NCBI GenBank assembly: GCA_036426205.1
Contig: CM071570.1
Coordinates: 56,685,352 to 56,749,351, forward strand
Direction of reading: 5' to 3'
From: Ascaphus truei
Taxonomy: Eukaryota > Chordata > Amphibia > Anura > Ascaphidae
Length of the DNA: 64,000 nucleotides
The notes below the pieces were generated by a model. It ran no database searches and was not told the DNA's origin. It was given only the letters and a program-made list of their open reading frames with translations. Shown here one piece after another: positions 53,967 to 64,000 of this stretch (position 1 is the stretch's first letter; every line of letters begins with the position of its first letter). The position numbers and the translations under genes are program-made.

Positions 53967-55240
53967 GCAATCTATCTCCAAGGACGGAGCCACCTTGAAG
54001 GTCTGGTAGGATCAACATGGCGCTGTAGCAGACATCATGAGTGTTTTTTGCTTGCTACATGTCTATTATTCTACAAAGGGGATTAGGGTATTGTTCATTG
54101 TGGGGTGATCATTACCTTTTGGGTTCCTGGACAATATGAGTGCCCATCTATGCTGGTTTACCAACTGGATACCACACCCAGTATCCCCTACATCAAGATT
54201 ACATCCCAGACCTCACATAGGATCATCATCTTTTTACCATTTATCAACAGCTGTTACGGTTCTTAGCACCACGCATTATACTTTTTCTACTAGAGCCGGA
54301 CAGGAATTGCACCACACCTGCTAATACACGTACTGTAGATTACCCACAATGGTCCCCTATCTGCGTTGGGGTGGGGGGGAAGTGTGTTTACATATGGATA
54401 GATTGAAACGTTAGCCTTTGGGTTACAGTCTATGTATAGATATGTAACACCCCTATCCCTCCCCTAATCCCTCCCCTACCCCCTCCTCCTCCCCCTAAGG
54501 ATATTTGTCTTGTATTAGGGTATTGTGGTGCATATCGTGCTCACACCTGTTGTTCTCTGGCGATGGTAGGGAGTTTTGGGTAACAAGATTGCCTTTGTGG
54601 TGCAGAGCCTCCACCTTTAGGCTCCTGCCATAGACAGGAATTCATCCCACACAGGAACATCCTTAGATATGTGAAGACTCTGGAGTGCCACCTTAGTACA
54701 CAGGTTTATTTGGGGTAACAGGATACATACTGTAGCACAGTTCCTTCATGGCAAGAGAGATACACCCCCCCCCCTGACCCAACTTTTTCCCAGGGTAGAT
54801 GCCTCTCACAGCTTGCTTTTTCTCCTCTTAGCATGGCTCCAAACCCAGGGGTATCATACCTTCCCTGGGCAGATAGGACTAGGCATCCCAGGGACTCGAA
54901 GCTCACAAGGCTAGTATTGACATCCCCTACCCCATAACTGGGGCAAAACAGGACTCCACTAGCCCAAGGCTAGGACTTGAACAGAACACAGCAAAAGGGA
55001 GGGCCCCTACCTTTTATACCTGGGTAGTGGTTAATATCCCCTCTACCCAGTACTCTGGCAGAACTAGATGACTCGCAGGCATCACACCCTCTAATACATG
55101 TGACCCAGCTAGTATCCTCCCAGGCAGGAGGGCCTGCAACAGAAACTAGGGGGATATGCACTAATATAAAGGAAAAACAACCGTCATCCAAATAGTGTAA
55201 TGAATATACTTGTAAGATGACCAAAGGTGCTCTAGGGATA
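53967..55240. other. no gene recognised
   Basis: Unassigned, partly C-rich DNA ('ctcccctaccccctcctcct' at about 54468-54490). Frames of 62-84 aa show no motif. Confidence 0.4.
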
Positions 55241-55248
55241 TATAACTT

Positions 55249-55410
55249 GTATATCTGGGTTGATCCAAAGCAAAGATCAAAAAGGTTCCCTCACAGTTGA
55301 GCACTCAATGTATGGAGTGCAGTACGTAGCCTACTTACGGGCACTCCATACATTGAGTGCTCAACTGTGATGGGACCTTTTGATCCTTTCTTTGATCAAC
55401 CCAGATATAC
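55249..55410. repeat. 162-nt hairpin
   Basis: GTATATCTGGGTTGATC at 55249 is mirrored to 55410, and CTCCATACATTGAGTGCTCA is mirrored nearer the centre. The flanks 'ggggatatgcactaa' at about 55149 and 55412 are a direct repeat, so the hairpin and its left neighbour may be an insertion. Confidence 0.85.
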
Positions 55411-55763
55411 AGGGGATATGCACTAAGCAGTGATAACTGCTTTTGATGAACCGATAAATGGCTTTTAAAAACCGATACTGCTTTGTGCTGTGCAACGATT
55501 CACTATCAGTGATAACAGCGCTTTATCAGCCTTAAATGGCATTTTTCAGCCATGGGGAAAGCATACGCCGATCAGGTAAAAAACCGGCAAAACGCGCCTT
55601 TTTTGCCAGACAGCAGGATTCACAAGCTGTGATAAGTCAATTGGGATTTAAAAGACAACCAGATTTTGCAACCAGTAGAGGCTGGCGCAAAAGGCTGGAG
55701 ACAGTCAAAAAAGCATTGTTTACCTTTTTGTCAGCACAACCATTAATTACAACAGGGCCGCGG

Positions 55764-55862
55764 TGTCCCCGAGGTAATCCCCGCAGGAGTCTGTGGGCCC
55801 TCGGGTGATCCCCGCAGGAGTCCGAGCCCTCGGGTGATCCCCACGAGAGTCCGGAGTTCCCT
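55764..55862. repeat. short GC-rich tandem repeat
   Basis: Three units of about 33 bases with GGTGATCCCCGCAGGAGTC. The minus frames of 80-98 aa overlapping it are repeat-derived. Confidence 0.8.
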
Positions 55863-56551
55863 GCTGGCCTTCGTACCAATCGTGTGCCTCAAAAAAAATA
55901 AACACACTTTTAAATAAATACACCCCCCTTTCCTTCCCCCCCCTAACACATACAGTACAATAATGGACAAAATGACTATTATCCACATATGGATAATAGT
56001 GCATTTGCCCATTTAAAAAAACTAACAACTCCCCACCCTTCACCCATTCTTGGTTACAGTGGGTACATCATGCTCATATAATATGGGCAGGATTTACCAC
56101 TATGCAAGAAATGGGGAAGGATAAAAAACAGGCCCTAATGAAAAACATCACATACAGTAGCTAAAAAAACACCAGCACATTGCAAAATAAAACACACCAC
56201 AACTAGCAAAATAAACTATCCCATAGCCAATTAAATAGAGAACAAATGCCAATAAAACAATTAAATGATGCACAGTGGCACATCATGCCCATCATTGAAC
56301 ACTATTTCATCAATGGTCAACCTAAAAAAAACAATCACAAACAATCCAATTGCATCAAAACAAGAAAAACTAAAAACAAATAAAGAAGTAAACGAACTAT
56401 TACTACCAATCAATTAATCCAATCAAATAAATACCACATTAACAATTAAACACCAAAAAACAAAACGCATTAATAAATAATGATGAAAGCTCAAAGTAAA
56501 CACCATCAAACATAATCTAAACTAACAAAAGAAGCACTACTAAAAAACAAA
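55863..56551. other. A/C-rich DNA without genes
   Basis: Low-complexity A-rich DNA with short direct repeats such as AAACAATTAAA. No gene visible. Confidence 0.5.
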
Positions 56552-56567
56552 AGAGATATATATATGT

Positions 56568-56573
56568 GGTATG

Positions 56574-56638
<65 letters not shown>

Positions 56639-56646
56639 GTGTGTTT

Positions 56647-56691
<45 letters not shown>
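56568..56691. repeat. (TG)n microsatellite, right copy
   Basis: The reverse of the CA tract at 50921-51045, with similar interruptions (TGTGGTGTG, TTGTGTGTTTGGG). Confidence 0.95.
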
Positions 56692-56692
<1 letters not shown>

Positions 56693-57057
56693 AAAGGAGT
56701 GCTAGTGGGCGTGGCTAAATGTATACAACAAAAAACAAACAGTGATGCCCAAAGCTAATTCCAAGTTGGCAGGTCAGTTTAATTTTGCTAGATTACAACA
56801 GGTCCAATGCAGATCACTCTTCCTGTAATTATACAAGTAAATAAGAATTTTAACCCAGGGAGTGTTAGGACCTGCTGACGGTCATGCCTTGAAAGTGGCA
56901 ACAGGCTTAAGACTGTTTGGCCAAAGGGTTAAACTAAATGACCATTTTTCAAGACAATATATGTATAGCACTGTGTATTTTGTCACATTTGGAAGAGTGC
57001 TGGGCATCTTTGTTTGTTTTTTGTTGTATAAATTTAGCCACGCCCACTATATATATA

Positions 57058-57511
57058 ACGCAAAGTAAATAGATTGGGTTATGGGGTTCCAATTTTAGTA
57101 TAACTTTTTAAATTAACATATAGATATAATCAATCAATACTTATGCTGTAACATAAGCCAAGGGTGAGAAATTGATTCCCTAATAGGCGCTACTAACCCT
57201 CTGCAGCTTATGAATAAAAACACAAGATTCCCAACAAGCTCTGAGAAACCCCAAACATTACCACATTATACCACATTATACACATATATATATATAATGT
57301 GTGTAATGTTTGGGGTTTCTCAGAGCTTGTTGGGAATCTGTGTGTTTATTCATAAGCTGCAGGAAGGAGGTTAGTAGCGCCTTAGGGAATCAATTTCTCA
57401 CCCTTGCTTATGTTGACAGCATAAAGTATTGATTATTAATATCTATATGTTATAATTTAAAAAGTTATACTAAAAAATGGAACCCCATAACCCAATCTAT
57501 TTACTTTGCGT
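57058..57511. repeat. palindrome, right-arm copy
   Basis: The same near-perfect palindrome as 50091-50554, with several single-base losses. Confidence 0.95.
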
Positions 57512-57604
57512 TTTTAAAAATATACATAGTATGATGTCATGAAAGGATCCTAAGGGACAAGAGAAAAAGTGTGAAGGAGGAGCAGCTAATAGGTATTATA
57601 AAAT

Positions 57605-57713
57605 TCATTTATATCCATGTCCTCATTTAGACTATTTAGTATCATGGTGTTAAACGAGTAGATCCAAAAGGTCTCACATTGTGCTAACTTTTGTTCTCTA
57701 TGTCACATTTTCT
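57605..57713 (-). pseudogene. PLE C-terminal fragment, right copy
   Basis: Minus-strand counterpart of 49886-49996, with the FWIY and LNEDMD blocks. A one-base deletion near the stop shifts the last codons. Confidence 0.65.
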
Positions 57714-59171
57714 ATCCGATCTAATATCTCTATAAAAAAGAATATATATATAAGAAATTTATATAGTACAACTTTTCTAATATAACTTATATTATTTTAA
57801 TAATCAATCGTTTATGTGTCAACGTAAACTGGAATCAAAAGTGTATAACACAATAATAGTTTTAAATTAATGATTATTAATGAATTGATTTTGTATAATG
57901 AATTGAAATGTACATCTATACTGCTAGATACAGGTTCCCAAATGAATAGTGTCATTTGGATTAATTGCTACTTTGCAAATTGTAATTGTGTTGATTGTTT
58001 AAGAAACAGTATGTTCTTATTAGTGGGTCCTTAGGATGGAAATGTATAACTTGGGGGATTTAATATATCTGTGAACAAAAATATCAATTAATTTTTTATA
58101 GTGAGATGTATTTCTTTAATATTGATATTTTATGTTTATAAATTGTGATCTGCTACAGTATGTTATAGGAGAATTTGTAATGTGATATATTTTAATTAAT
58201 TATGTTCATAATTACTACTAAAATCTATCTATCAAGTTATACTCTTCACTATACACTGACACATAGTATAACTGATGGAACTACATACAGTACTCACACA
58301 AGCATAACCTGACAGCACTAACACTGAGATGGTCAGGTTATGTTTTGTGTCAGTGCATACAGGTTAAAATTTGAATTTCTTTCTTATTGCGGCCTTTGAC
58401 AGTTAGAGGTAAATCTGTCTCCAACCCCCAGTCAGGATGGCCACCCCTGTCCAATATATTCTGGATACCAGCCAGTTTCCAGCTCTGTATGTTTTCCTTT
58501 TTGTCCCAATGGGATATATCAGCTTGCTCCCATAGTGGAACTAATTTTCAGGGAATAGCCAAGGGGAAATTTTATTTACATGATTTCCATATATTTATGG
58601 TGAAGTTAATGGTTCAGGAGAGTGATCTGAATGATATATTTGTTCATTGAATACAACCTTGGGGGGAAGGGGCGGACAAGGTGAATAAACACACAGATAC
58701 CCAGCAAGCTCTGAAACCCCCCCAAATTACCCTATTATGTGATATATATATAATATATATATATATACTATATATATAATATATATATTATATATATGTC
58801 AAAAGGGGTGCTATTGGGCGTGGCAAATATATAACAAGAAACAAAGAAGCCCAAAGCTACATCCAAATGACAAAAAACACAGTTAAATACCTATATATTC
58901 TCTTTAAAAAAGGTAATTTAGTTTACCCTTTGGCCAAAACATGGTCTCAGTGTTTTGGAGGTTAGTGGATATGTGGTCATTTTGAGGGGTTTTCAGAGCT
59001 GCGGGTATCTGTGTGTTTGTTAACCTTATCCAGCTGGTCTCCACTGTTTTTGGAGTTAGTGCTCCTCCCCCCAGGGTTTAAGCTCACCCTCCCCACTTCC
59101 CAATTAGCAGGTCAGTTTCATTTTGTTGGGTTGTGACCGATCCAATGTTGATCATTCTTCCTCTAATTATA

Positions 59172-59638
59172 GAGGTTGTTGCAGGGTAAATGCAACTACA
59201 CACTCAGGTTCTTTGGATAAGGCTTATTTATTTCGCTTAAATTATACAGCCACACAAAACAAAAATAGCTTTTCATCAGCAAACAAAAGAAAAAAATGGC
59301 TTTTTCTTCAGCAGACAAAACAAAACAGTTTCTCTTTAGTAGACAGTTGTAAAAATAAGGCAGTACCCTTTTCTATGCAGGAGACAGACAGTTCATAATT
59401 CATGCATTTGCTAACAGACCGTGATCAGTAATTCTCTTCAGTAACTTCTCCTCTCTCCTCAACAGCAGCCCCATGTGTCTACAGCTGGGGTTTTTAAACA
59501 ACACCTTGATTAGGCAGCTGGGATTCAACTAATTGTCCTGAGGTTCCAGCTGAAGTAACCTAGTCACTGCTGCATTGCAGACTAAACATTGTCTGCCAGG
59601 CATATAGATGGTGGCTTTATTTACCCTGTCACAGAGGT
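59172..59638 (-). mobile_element. solo LTR, right-arm copy
   Basis: GAGGT (reverse of ACCTC) at 59172-59176 and 59634-59638 flanks the LTR at 59177-59633. This is the same insertion event as 47937-48397, duplicated with the arm. Confidence 0.85.
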
Positions 59639-59854
59639 AATAGAATATTAACTCAGGTAGTGTAAGGAACTGCTAATGGTCATGTCTTGATGTGGCAGCA
59701 GGCTTAAAAAGCTGGCCAATTGGTTAAACTAAATTACCCTTTTACAAGAGAATATATGGTATTTCACTATGTATTTTTTCATATTGGATGTAGCTTTGGG
59801 CTTCTTTGTTTCTTATGTATACATTTAGCCCGCTCAATGCACTCCTTTTGACAC

Positions 59855-59855
59855 T

Positions 59856-59897
<42 letters not shown>

Positions 59898-60000
59898 TAT
59901 ATATTATATATAGGATTATATATATATAGTATCTAAGTGTCAAAAGGATATTAATATATGTATTAAGTGTCAAAGTGATATATATATATATATACCATAA
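59855..60000. repeat. (TA)n tract
   Basis: TA-rich tract with 'aagtgtcaaaaggat' interruptions. The mirrored equivalent is 47565-47700. Confidence 0.9.
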
Positions 60001-60114
60001 TACTGAGTTTAAGTTATGGTGAGTAAAAAAGTGACAAAAACCCTATATATATACACTAATATATATATATATTTGGGGGGTTTTCAGAGCTTGCTGGGTA
60101 TCTGTGGTGTATTA

Positions 60115-60735
60115 ACCTTCTCCAATTGCAAAAGTATTTTAGCTTCCGCACTCACAGATATTTGGTGTTTTATAGCATATCCCTACAAACATTTTCTTAT
60201 ACATACACCCAAGCTGAATTCTATCCACAAGGTCTCACATTTTCATCATTCCTTCAAAGCATCTTCCCTTATAATAGGGTTAGATCCGGTTTAACATATA
60301 GTATGAGAAAAATATATTATAAGCATGTCCCACCTTACAGTGTATCTTCATTGCTTGATCTTTCTGAAAAAAGAAAACCCTCTAAAAGAACTGCCCAGTC
60401 AGGAGTTTCATCCCACCATGTTCAGTAATGCCTATGATATCATACTGCTCCCTTGCAGCTATTAATTCAAGATCCCCATTTTATCTGTCAGGCTTCTTGC
60501 ACTACTGTAGCAAGCATGATTAAAGTTGGTTTTCAGGCTTACTATTCTTTAGGGTTTCTTCCTTTGCGCCAACTGGTTTAGTCTTTAGAAGTTTTGTAGT
60601 ATTATCTGTATTACTATGAGTGTCTCAATGCTTGTCAACTCGCATTTCCCCATTCTACCTCCATAACCCCTTGTTTCCTCATCTATTCTATTTAGTTCAT
60701 TATATGTTTCATTCCCCTATCATATCTTATTTTGA
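60115..60735 (-). pseudogene. CR1 endonuclease fragment, right copy
   Basis: Reverse of 46810-47441. The minus strand retains the ITETWW region (about 60400-60440) with extra frameshifts. Confidence 0.75.
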
Positions 60736-60739
60736 ACTT

Positions 60740-61640
60740 AGGACGACCCCTCCCCCCCTTTGTTGGCATTTTTTATTAATATTTTTGAATTTTTGTTAAT
60801 TTTGTAGTGCATCTTAGTTAGATTTTGTTTTATTCTACTTTCTCTTTTTTCTAATTCCTCAAAATCTTTGTTCACAAGCTGATGAAAGTTTTTACAAAGT
60901 TTACATTGCTTTGATTTGGAAATAATGTGGATTTTCTTTTCAACTTAGTATTTTATTACATGTTTGAAGAACTTTTCCATCTGGTGTTATTAGAAATTAG
61001 TATACAGTATTTGACTCCAGCATGTTTTTATAGCTAGTTCTAATATATTTGTTTAAATGAATGTATAGATTGAATGAATTATGTTTACAATTTGGAGCAC
61101 AGTGTAAACCTTTTTGTAGACCTTTTGTTCCTGTTCCGTTAATGTGGAGTACTCAGATTGAAATTCCTGTCGTTTTTAGTGGGCTTGTATTTTGTGGTCT
61201 TTCTCCCCTCCCCTGCTTCCTCGCCTGTAACGGAATCACATTTCCCTTCGCAAGGGGGATCCCGCACATTTGATTGTGCCCACTAGGGAGTTTCTTAATT
61301 CTTCTCTCCACTTGTGTTCCTGCCCCTTTCTAAAGAAGTATGTTGTTCTGCTATTGCCTATATTTTCAGATTCGTATCATGTCTACTGACTTTTATATGA
61401 TTGTTTGTCTTTTTCCACATCTCTTTTTTTATTGTAGTTATAGTGTTATATATTGGATATTCTTCTTTTCGTCTGTTATTTATATTGATCCTATAGCGAT
61501 CTTAATTTTCCTCTGTAATCTTCACTCTTTTTGTAAAAAGTATTTTTTTCTGGAATTTTGTTCATTCATGTTCCGGTTAGAAGATCTATTTTTACCTTTA
61601 AAATCTCTCTCTCTATTCTATGTTAGCAGATAGGAGGGAA
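60740..61640 (-). pseudogene. PLE RT N-terminus, right copy
   Basis: The minus strand holds the 'IVIKNANKGGG'-type motif at about 60740-60790 and the upstream N-terminal region, with more frameshifts than the left copy. For example, the 196-aa frame is broken. Confidence 0.75.
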
Positions 61641-61669
61641 ATAGGAGGGAACATGATGACTTACCAAAC

Positions 61670-61712
61670 ATACCCCTGAGGAAGAAGGAACTGCTTTGAA
61701 ATGTGAAGGGTT
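61670..61712 (+). ncRNA. hammerhead-like relic, right copy
   Basis: Plus-strand counterpart of 45797-45841: ACCC, CTGAGGA, stem, GAAA, GGGT. Confidence 0.4.
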
Positions 61713-62229
61713 GCCGGGGGTCCAGCATCAGGTGCACAGTGAATCACGGAGGAGGCTGGAAGATGCCGGCTGGAATGGTGAGAGCTTCGGTCAACGAGAC
61801 GAGACGATTCAAGTGATGGAGCTGGTTTTGTTTAATACTCATCTATGTGAGTGTAAACCTGATGCATACCTGATTCTTTACATAAAGTTGGACTTTTTAT
61901 GAAAAGGCTTCGGAAATCATCTGTGGCTGTGTGGGAGCAGAGGAGTGAAGGAAACCTTTATGTGCTGGGCAACTTACACGTAAGTGCATACCATCACCAG
62001 TATAATCTTTCATGTTGCATGAACTTGCTTCCCCATTATTTTTTTCTTTTCTTTTAATTTTTGGAGGGTGCCAGCTGAATTTCCTGGACTTTATTTCATC
62101 AAGAACTGGGAACAGTTCTTTTCTTCAAGCAGCACCCAGATTCACTTAATTATTGTTAGATGCTTAGTTATTTAGGCGCTTCCTTTTTTGTGTTGTATTA
62201 ATCTCCAGGCCTTTATGTCACTTCTGCTG

Positions 62230-62623
62230 TTTGAGCTCCGTTCCGAGTCTTAGTCTGTGTCAGCCTCCTTTGTTCTTGTGTCATGGCGTCGCTTCTTTGT
62301 GTGCTCTTTTTGTGTGAAGAACGATGACACTTCAATTTTGTTTGATTCTTGGGTGCCCATGCTGCTATTTCTCAGGAGGTCAGTTGCTGCTGGGTTTTTG
62401 TGTGTGTGTGGTAATTCCTTTCTGAGTTGGCCTGCAGGGATTGACTCTTAACTGCTGTCGCTTACCTTGGACTTTTCAAAATTTCAAAAATTAGAGCTGT
62501 CCATGTTAGAATGGTACATTCATTCACCCCTTGACTCTGGACATTTTCTTTTACTGCATTAAGCTACGGGTTACTCTGCTCAGGTTGACTGATCACCTTG
62601 CTCAGTCGGACGCTAAGAACTCA
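62230..62623 (-). mobile_element. Tx1/L1-like 5' fragment, right copy
   Basis: Reverse of 44886-45290. The ORF1-like start is present with indels. The match to the left arm ends at about 62623, where direct repeat B begins. Confidence 0.6.
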
Positions 62624-64000
62624 ATGTGGTCATGTTTGGGGTTTCTCTGATCTTGTTGGGAATCTGTGTGTTTATTAACTATGTGCAGTTGGTCTCAGCT
62701 GCTTTTGGGAGGGTAGTGGCTCCTCCCCCTCCAAGGTTTAAGCTTGCCCCTCCCCACATTCCAAGTTTGCAGGTCAGTTTCATTTTGACATGTTATGACC
62801 TGCTGACGGTCATGCCTTGAAGGTGGCAGCAGGCTTAAGATGCTTTGGCCAAAGGGTTAAACTAAATGACCCTATTTCAAGAGAATATATAGTTATTGCA
62901 CTGTGTATTTTTGTCACATTGGAAGTAGCTTTGGGCATCTTTGTTTGTTTTTTTTTGCTTATGAATAAAATAAGTATTCTTATAAATATCATAGAATATG
63001 CATAGTGGAACAGTCCATGAAAAACATTATATGCAAAATAAATGTATTAACAGCCCGATGTTGTGTGGGTTAATATGAACCAAGCCTCATCTGAATCACA
63101 TGGAGCACTATGTAGGGAGAACTATGTCAAACCTTTTGCTCTCTGATTGTGGACTTTTCGTAAAATAAATCCTCCGCCGAGTAGGCACGACCTTCCCGTG
63201 GCTCCGTGCTGTGAAGTCGGTTGGTCTCTCCACACTGGCTGAAGATAAAGTGATACTGTCGATGAAGTCAATGGGTTTTTGGACTGCATTAATGCCTGTC
63301 CGTTCCGGTCACGTGCCTCAGTCCCATGCAAAAGTAGATTGGTAAAGGTGAAAAAAGGCTGAGCACAGCAGAAAAAATTGAGCTTGAGGCAATTAAAATC
63401 AAAAGGTTTTATTAGGCATATGAGCCAACTACAAAGAACAAAGAACAAACAAGATCCCCTGACGCGTTTCCTGCCTGTGGTGCTTTTTCATAGAGTGTGC
63501 TCACCCTTTTTTCACCTATACCAATGCTGTCAACATAAGCAGGATCAAAAGTGGTATAATACAATAATAATTAGCAATTAATAATTATTAATGAATTGAT
63601 TTTGCATAATGAATTGAATTTGTACATTTGTACATTTATACTGCCAAATTAACAATCTTTTTCTTTTATTGGGGACTTGCAATTGGGATACAAAAAACAA
63701 GAACATTGTAAAATAAACAGTGAAGTCATAGGCACATGACTGCGGATTGTACAAGTCAACTCCAATAAACATTTTTCTATACTGCCAAATTAATAGTGTA
63801 ATTTCGATAAATTGCTACTTTGGGAATTGTAATTATGTGTGATTGTTTTTAGATACAGTATGTTCTTTAATAGTGTGTCCTTAGGATGAAAATGTATAAC
63901 TTGGGTAATTTAATATACTGTATCTGTGAACAAAACACTTTTTTTTTTATAGTGGCATGAATTTGTTTAATATTGTATATTTTTATGTTCTGTATGAATT
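62624..64000 (+). repeat. direct repeat B, copy 2 (runs off the window)
   Basis: It starts ATGTGGTCATGTTTGGGG and follows 51057-52440 throughout. It keeps several bases that copy 1 lacks (for example 'cctgacgcgtttcctgcc'). Confidence 0.9.
63453..63500 (-). ncRNA. hammerhead-like relic, B copy 2
   Basis: The minus strand keeps GAAACGCGTCAGGGG, the 3' half of a minimal type I hammerhead (GAAA, palindromic CGCG, then the GTC triplet and stem I). The 5' box reads CTATGAA and is degenerate. Confidence 0.4.

Larger units (their letters stand above)
56552..62623 (-). repeat. right arm of the ~6.1-kb inverted duplication
   Basis: Reverse of 44886-51056: (TG)n 56568-56691, R1 to 57050, palindrome 57058-57511, PLE C-terminus 57605-57713, R1 pieces 58680-59160, solo LTR, R1 to 60110, CR1 60115-60735, PLE RT start 60740-61600, L1 5' end to 62623. 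Confidence 0.9.

Overview
The window looks like intergenic and intronic DNA from a vertebrate, most likely an amphibian and probably a frog. The basis is the repeat content, not a database match. It holds CR1/L2-type LINE tails of the form 'tttatatagcgccat', Kolobok/T2-like MITEs at TTAA, Harbinger-like MITEs at TTA/TAA, hAT MITEs with exact 8-bp target duplications, a Tx1/L1-like 5' end, and a Penelope-like element (PLE). There are no prokaryotic-style gene clusters, and I could not support any tRNA, rRNA or CRISPR array. Nearly all predicted open reading frames are chance frames or decayed transposon frames.

Layout. 1-2.7 kb: AT-rich unique DNA, a (TA)n tract and a pogo/Tigger-like MITE. 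2.7-12 kb: several minus-strand CR1/L2-type LINE copies, broken up by a fold-back hAT-like insertion, a solo LTR, a Harbinger-like MITE and a piggyBac-like MITE. 12-21 kb: GC-rich MITEs, a GT-rich minisatellite, three hAT-type insertions, a well-formed solo LTR (18660-19376, with TATA box and AATAAA) and a second LTR-like repeat (19579-21045) interrupted by a 270-bp repeat called 'R1' here. 22-27.5 kb: a diverged direct repeat, a fold-back element and a nested stack of T2-like and Harbinger-like MITEs.

27.7-38.8 kb is the one place with evidence for a host gene. Four short plus-strand exons (27696-27782, 27861-27914, 31998-32069, and 35035 to the stop at 35046-35048) have splice signals and all fit phase-1 introns. 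They encode the acidic, Ser/Glu-rich C-terminus of a protein I do not recognise. A long 3' UTR may follow, perhaps to the AATAAA at 38818. The introns and 3' UTR hold a LINE, fold-back MITEs, a Tigger-like MITE and a 650-bp hAT element. 39-44.5 kb: an LTR-like repeat, two minisatellites, a LINE tail and unassigned DNA.

44.9-64 kb is the most unusual part. A ~6.1-kb segment (about 44886-51056) is repeated inverted at about 56552-62623. The ~1.4 kb that follows the left arm (51057-52460) recurs in direct orientation after the right arm (62624 to the window end). Each arm carries the same stack: the 5' end of a Tx1/L1-like LINE, a PLE reverse-transcriptase N-terminus, a CR1 endonuclease fragment, R1 repeats, a solo LTR with the same 5-bp target duplication, a PLE C-terminus, a ~460-bp palindrome and a long (CA)n tract. 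Several palindromic or PLE-linked sites here and at 3.8 kb resemble degenerate minimal hammerhead ribozymes, which PLEs are known to carry.

The coordinates of repeat edges were read by eye and are approximate unless a target-site duplication is given.
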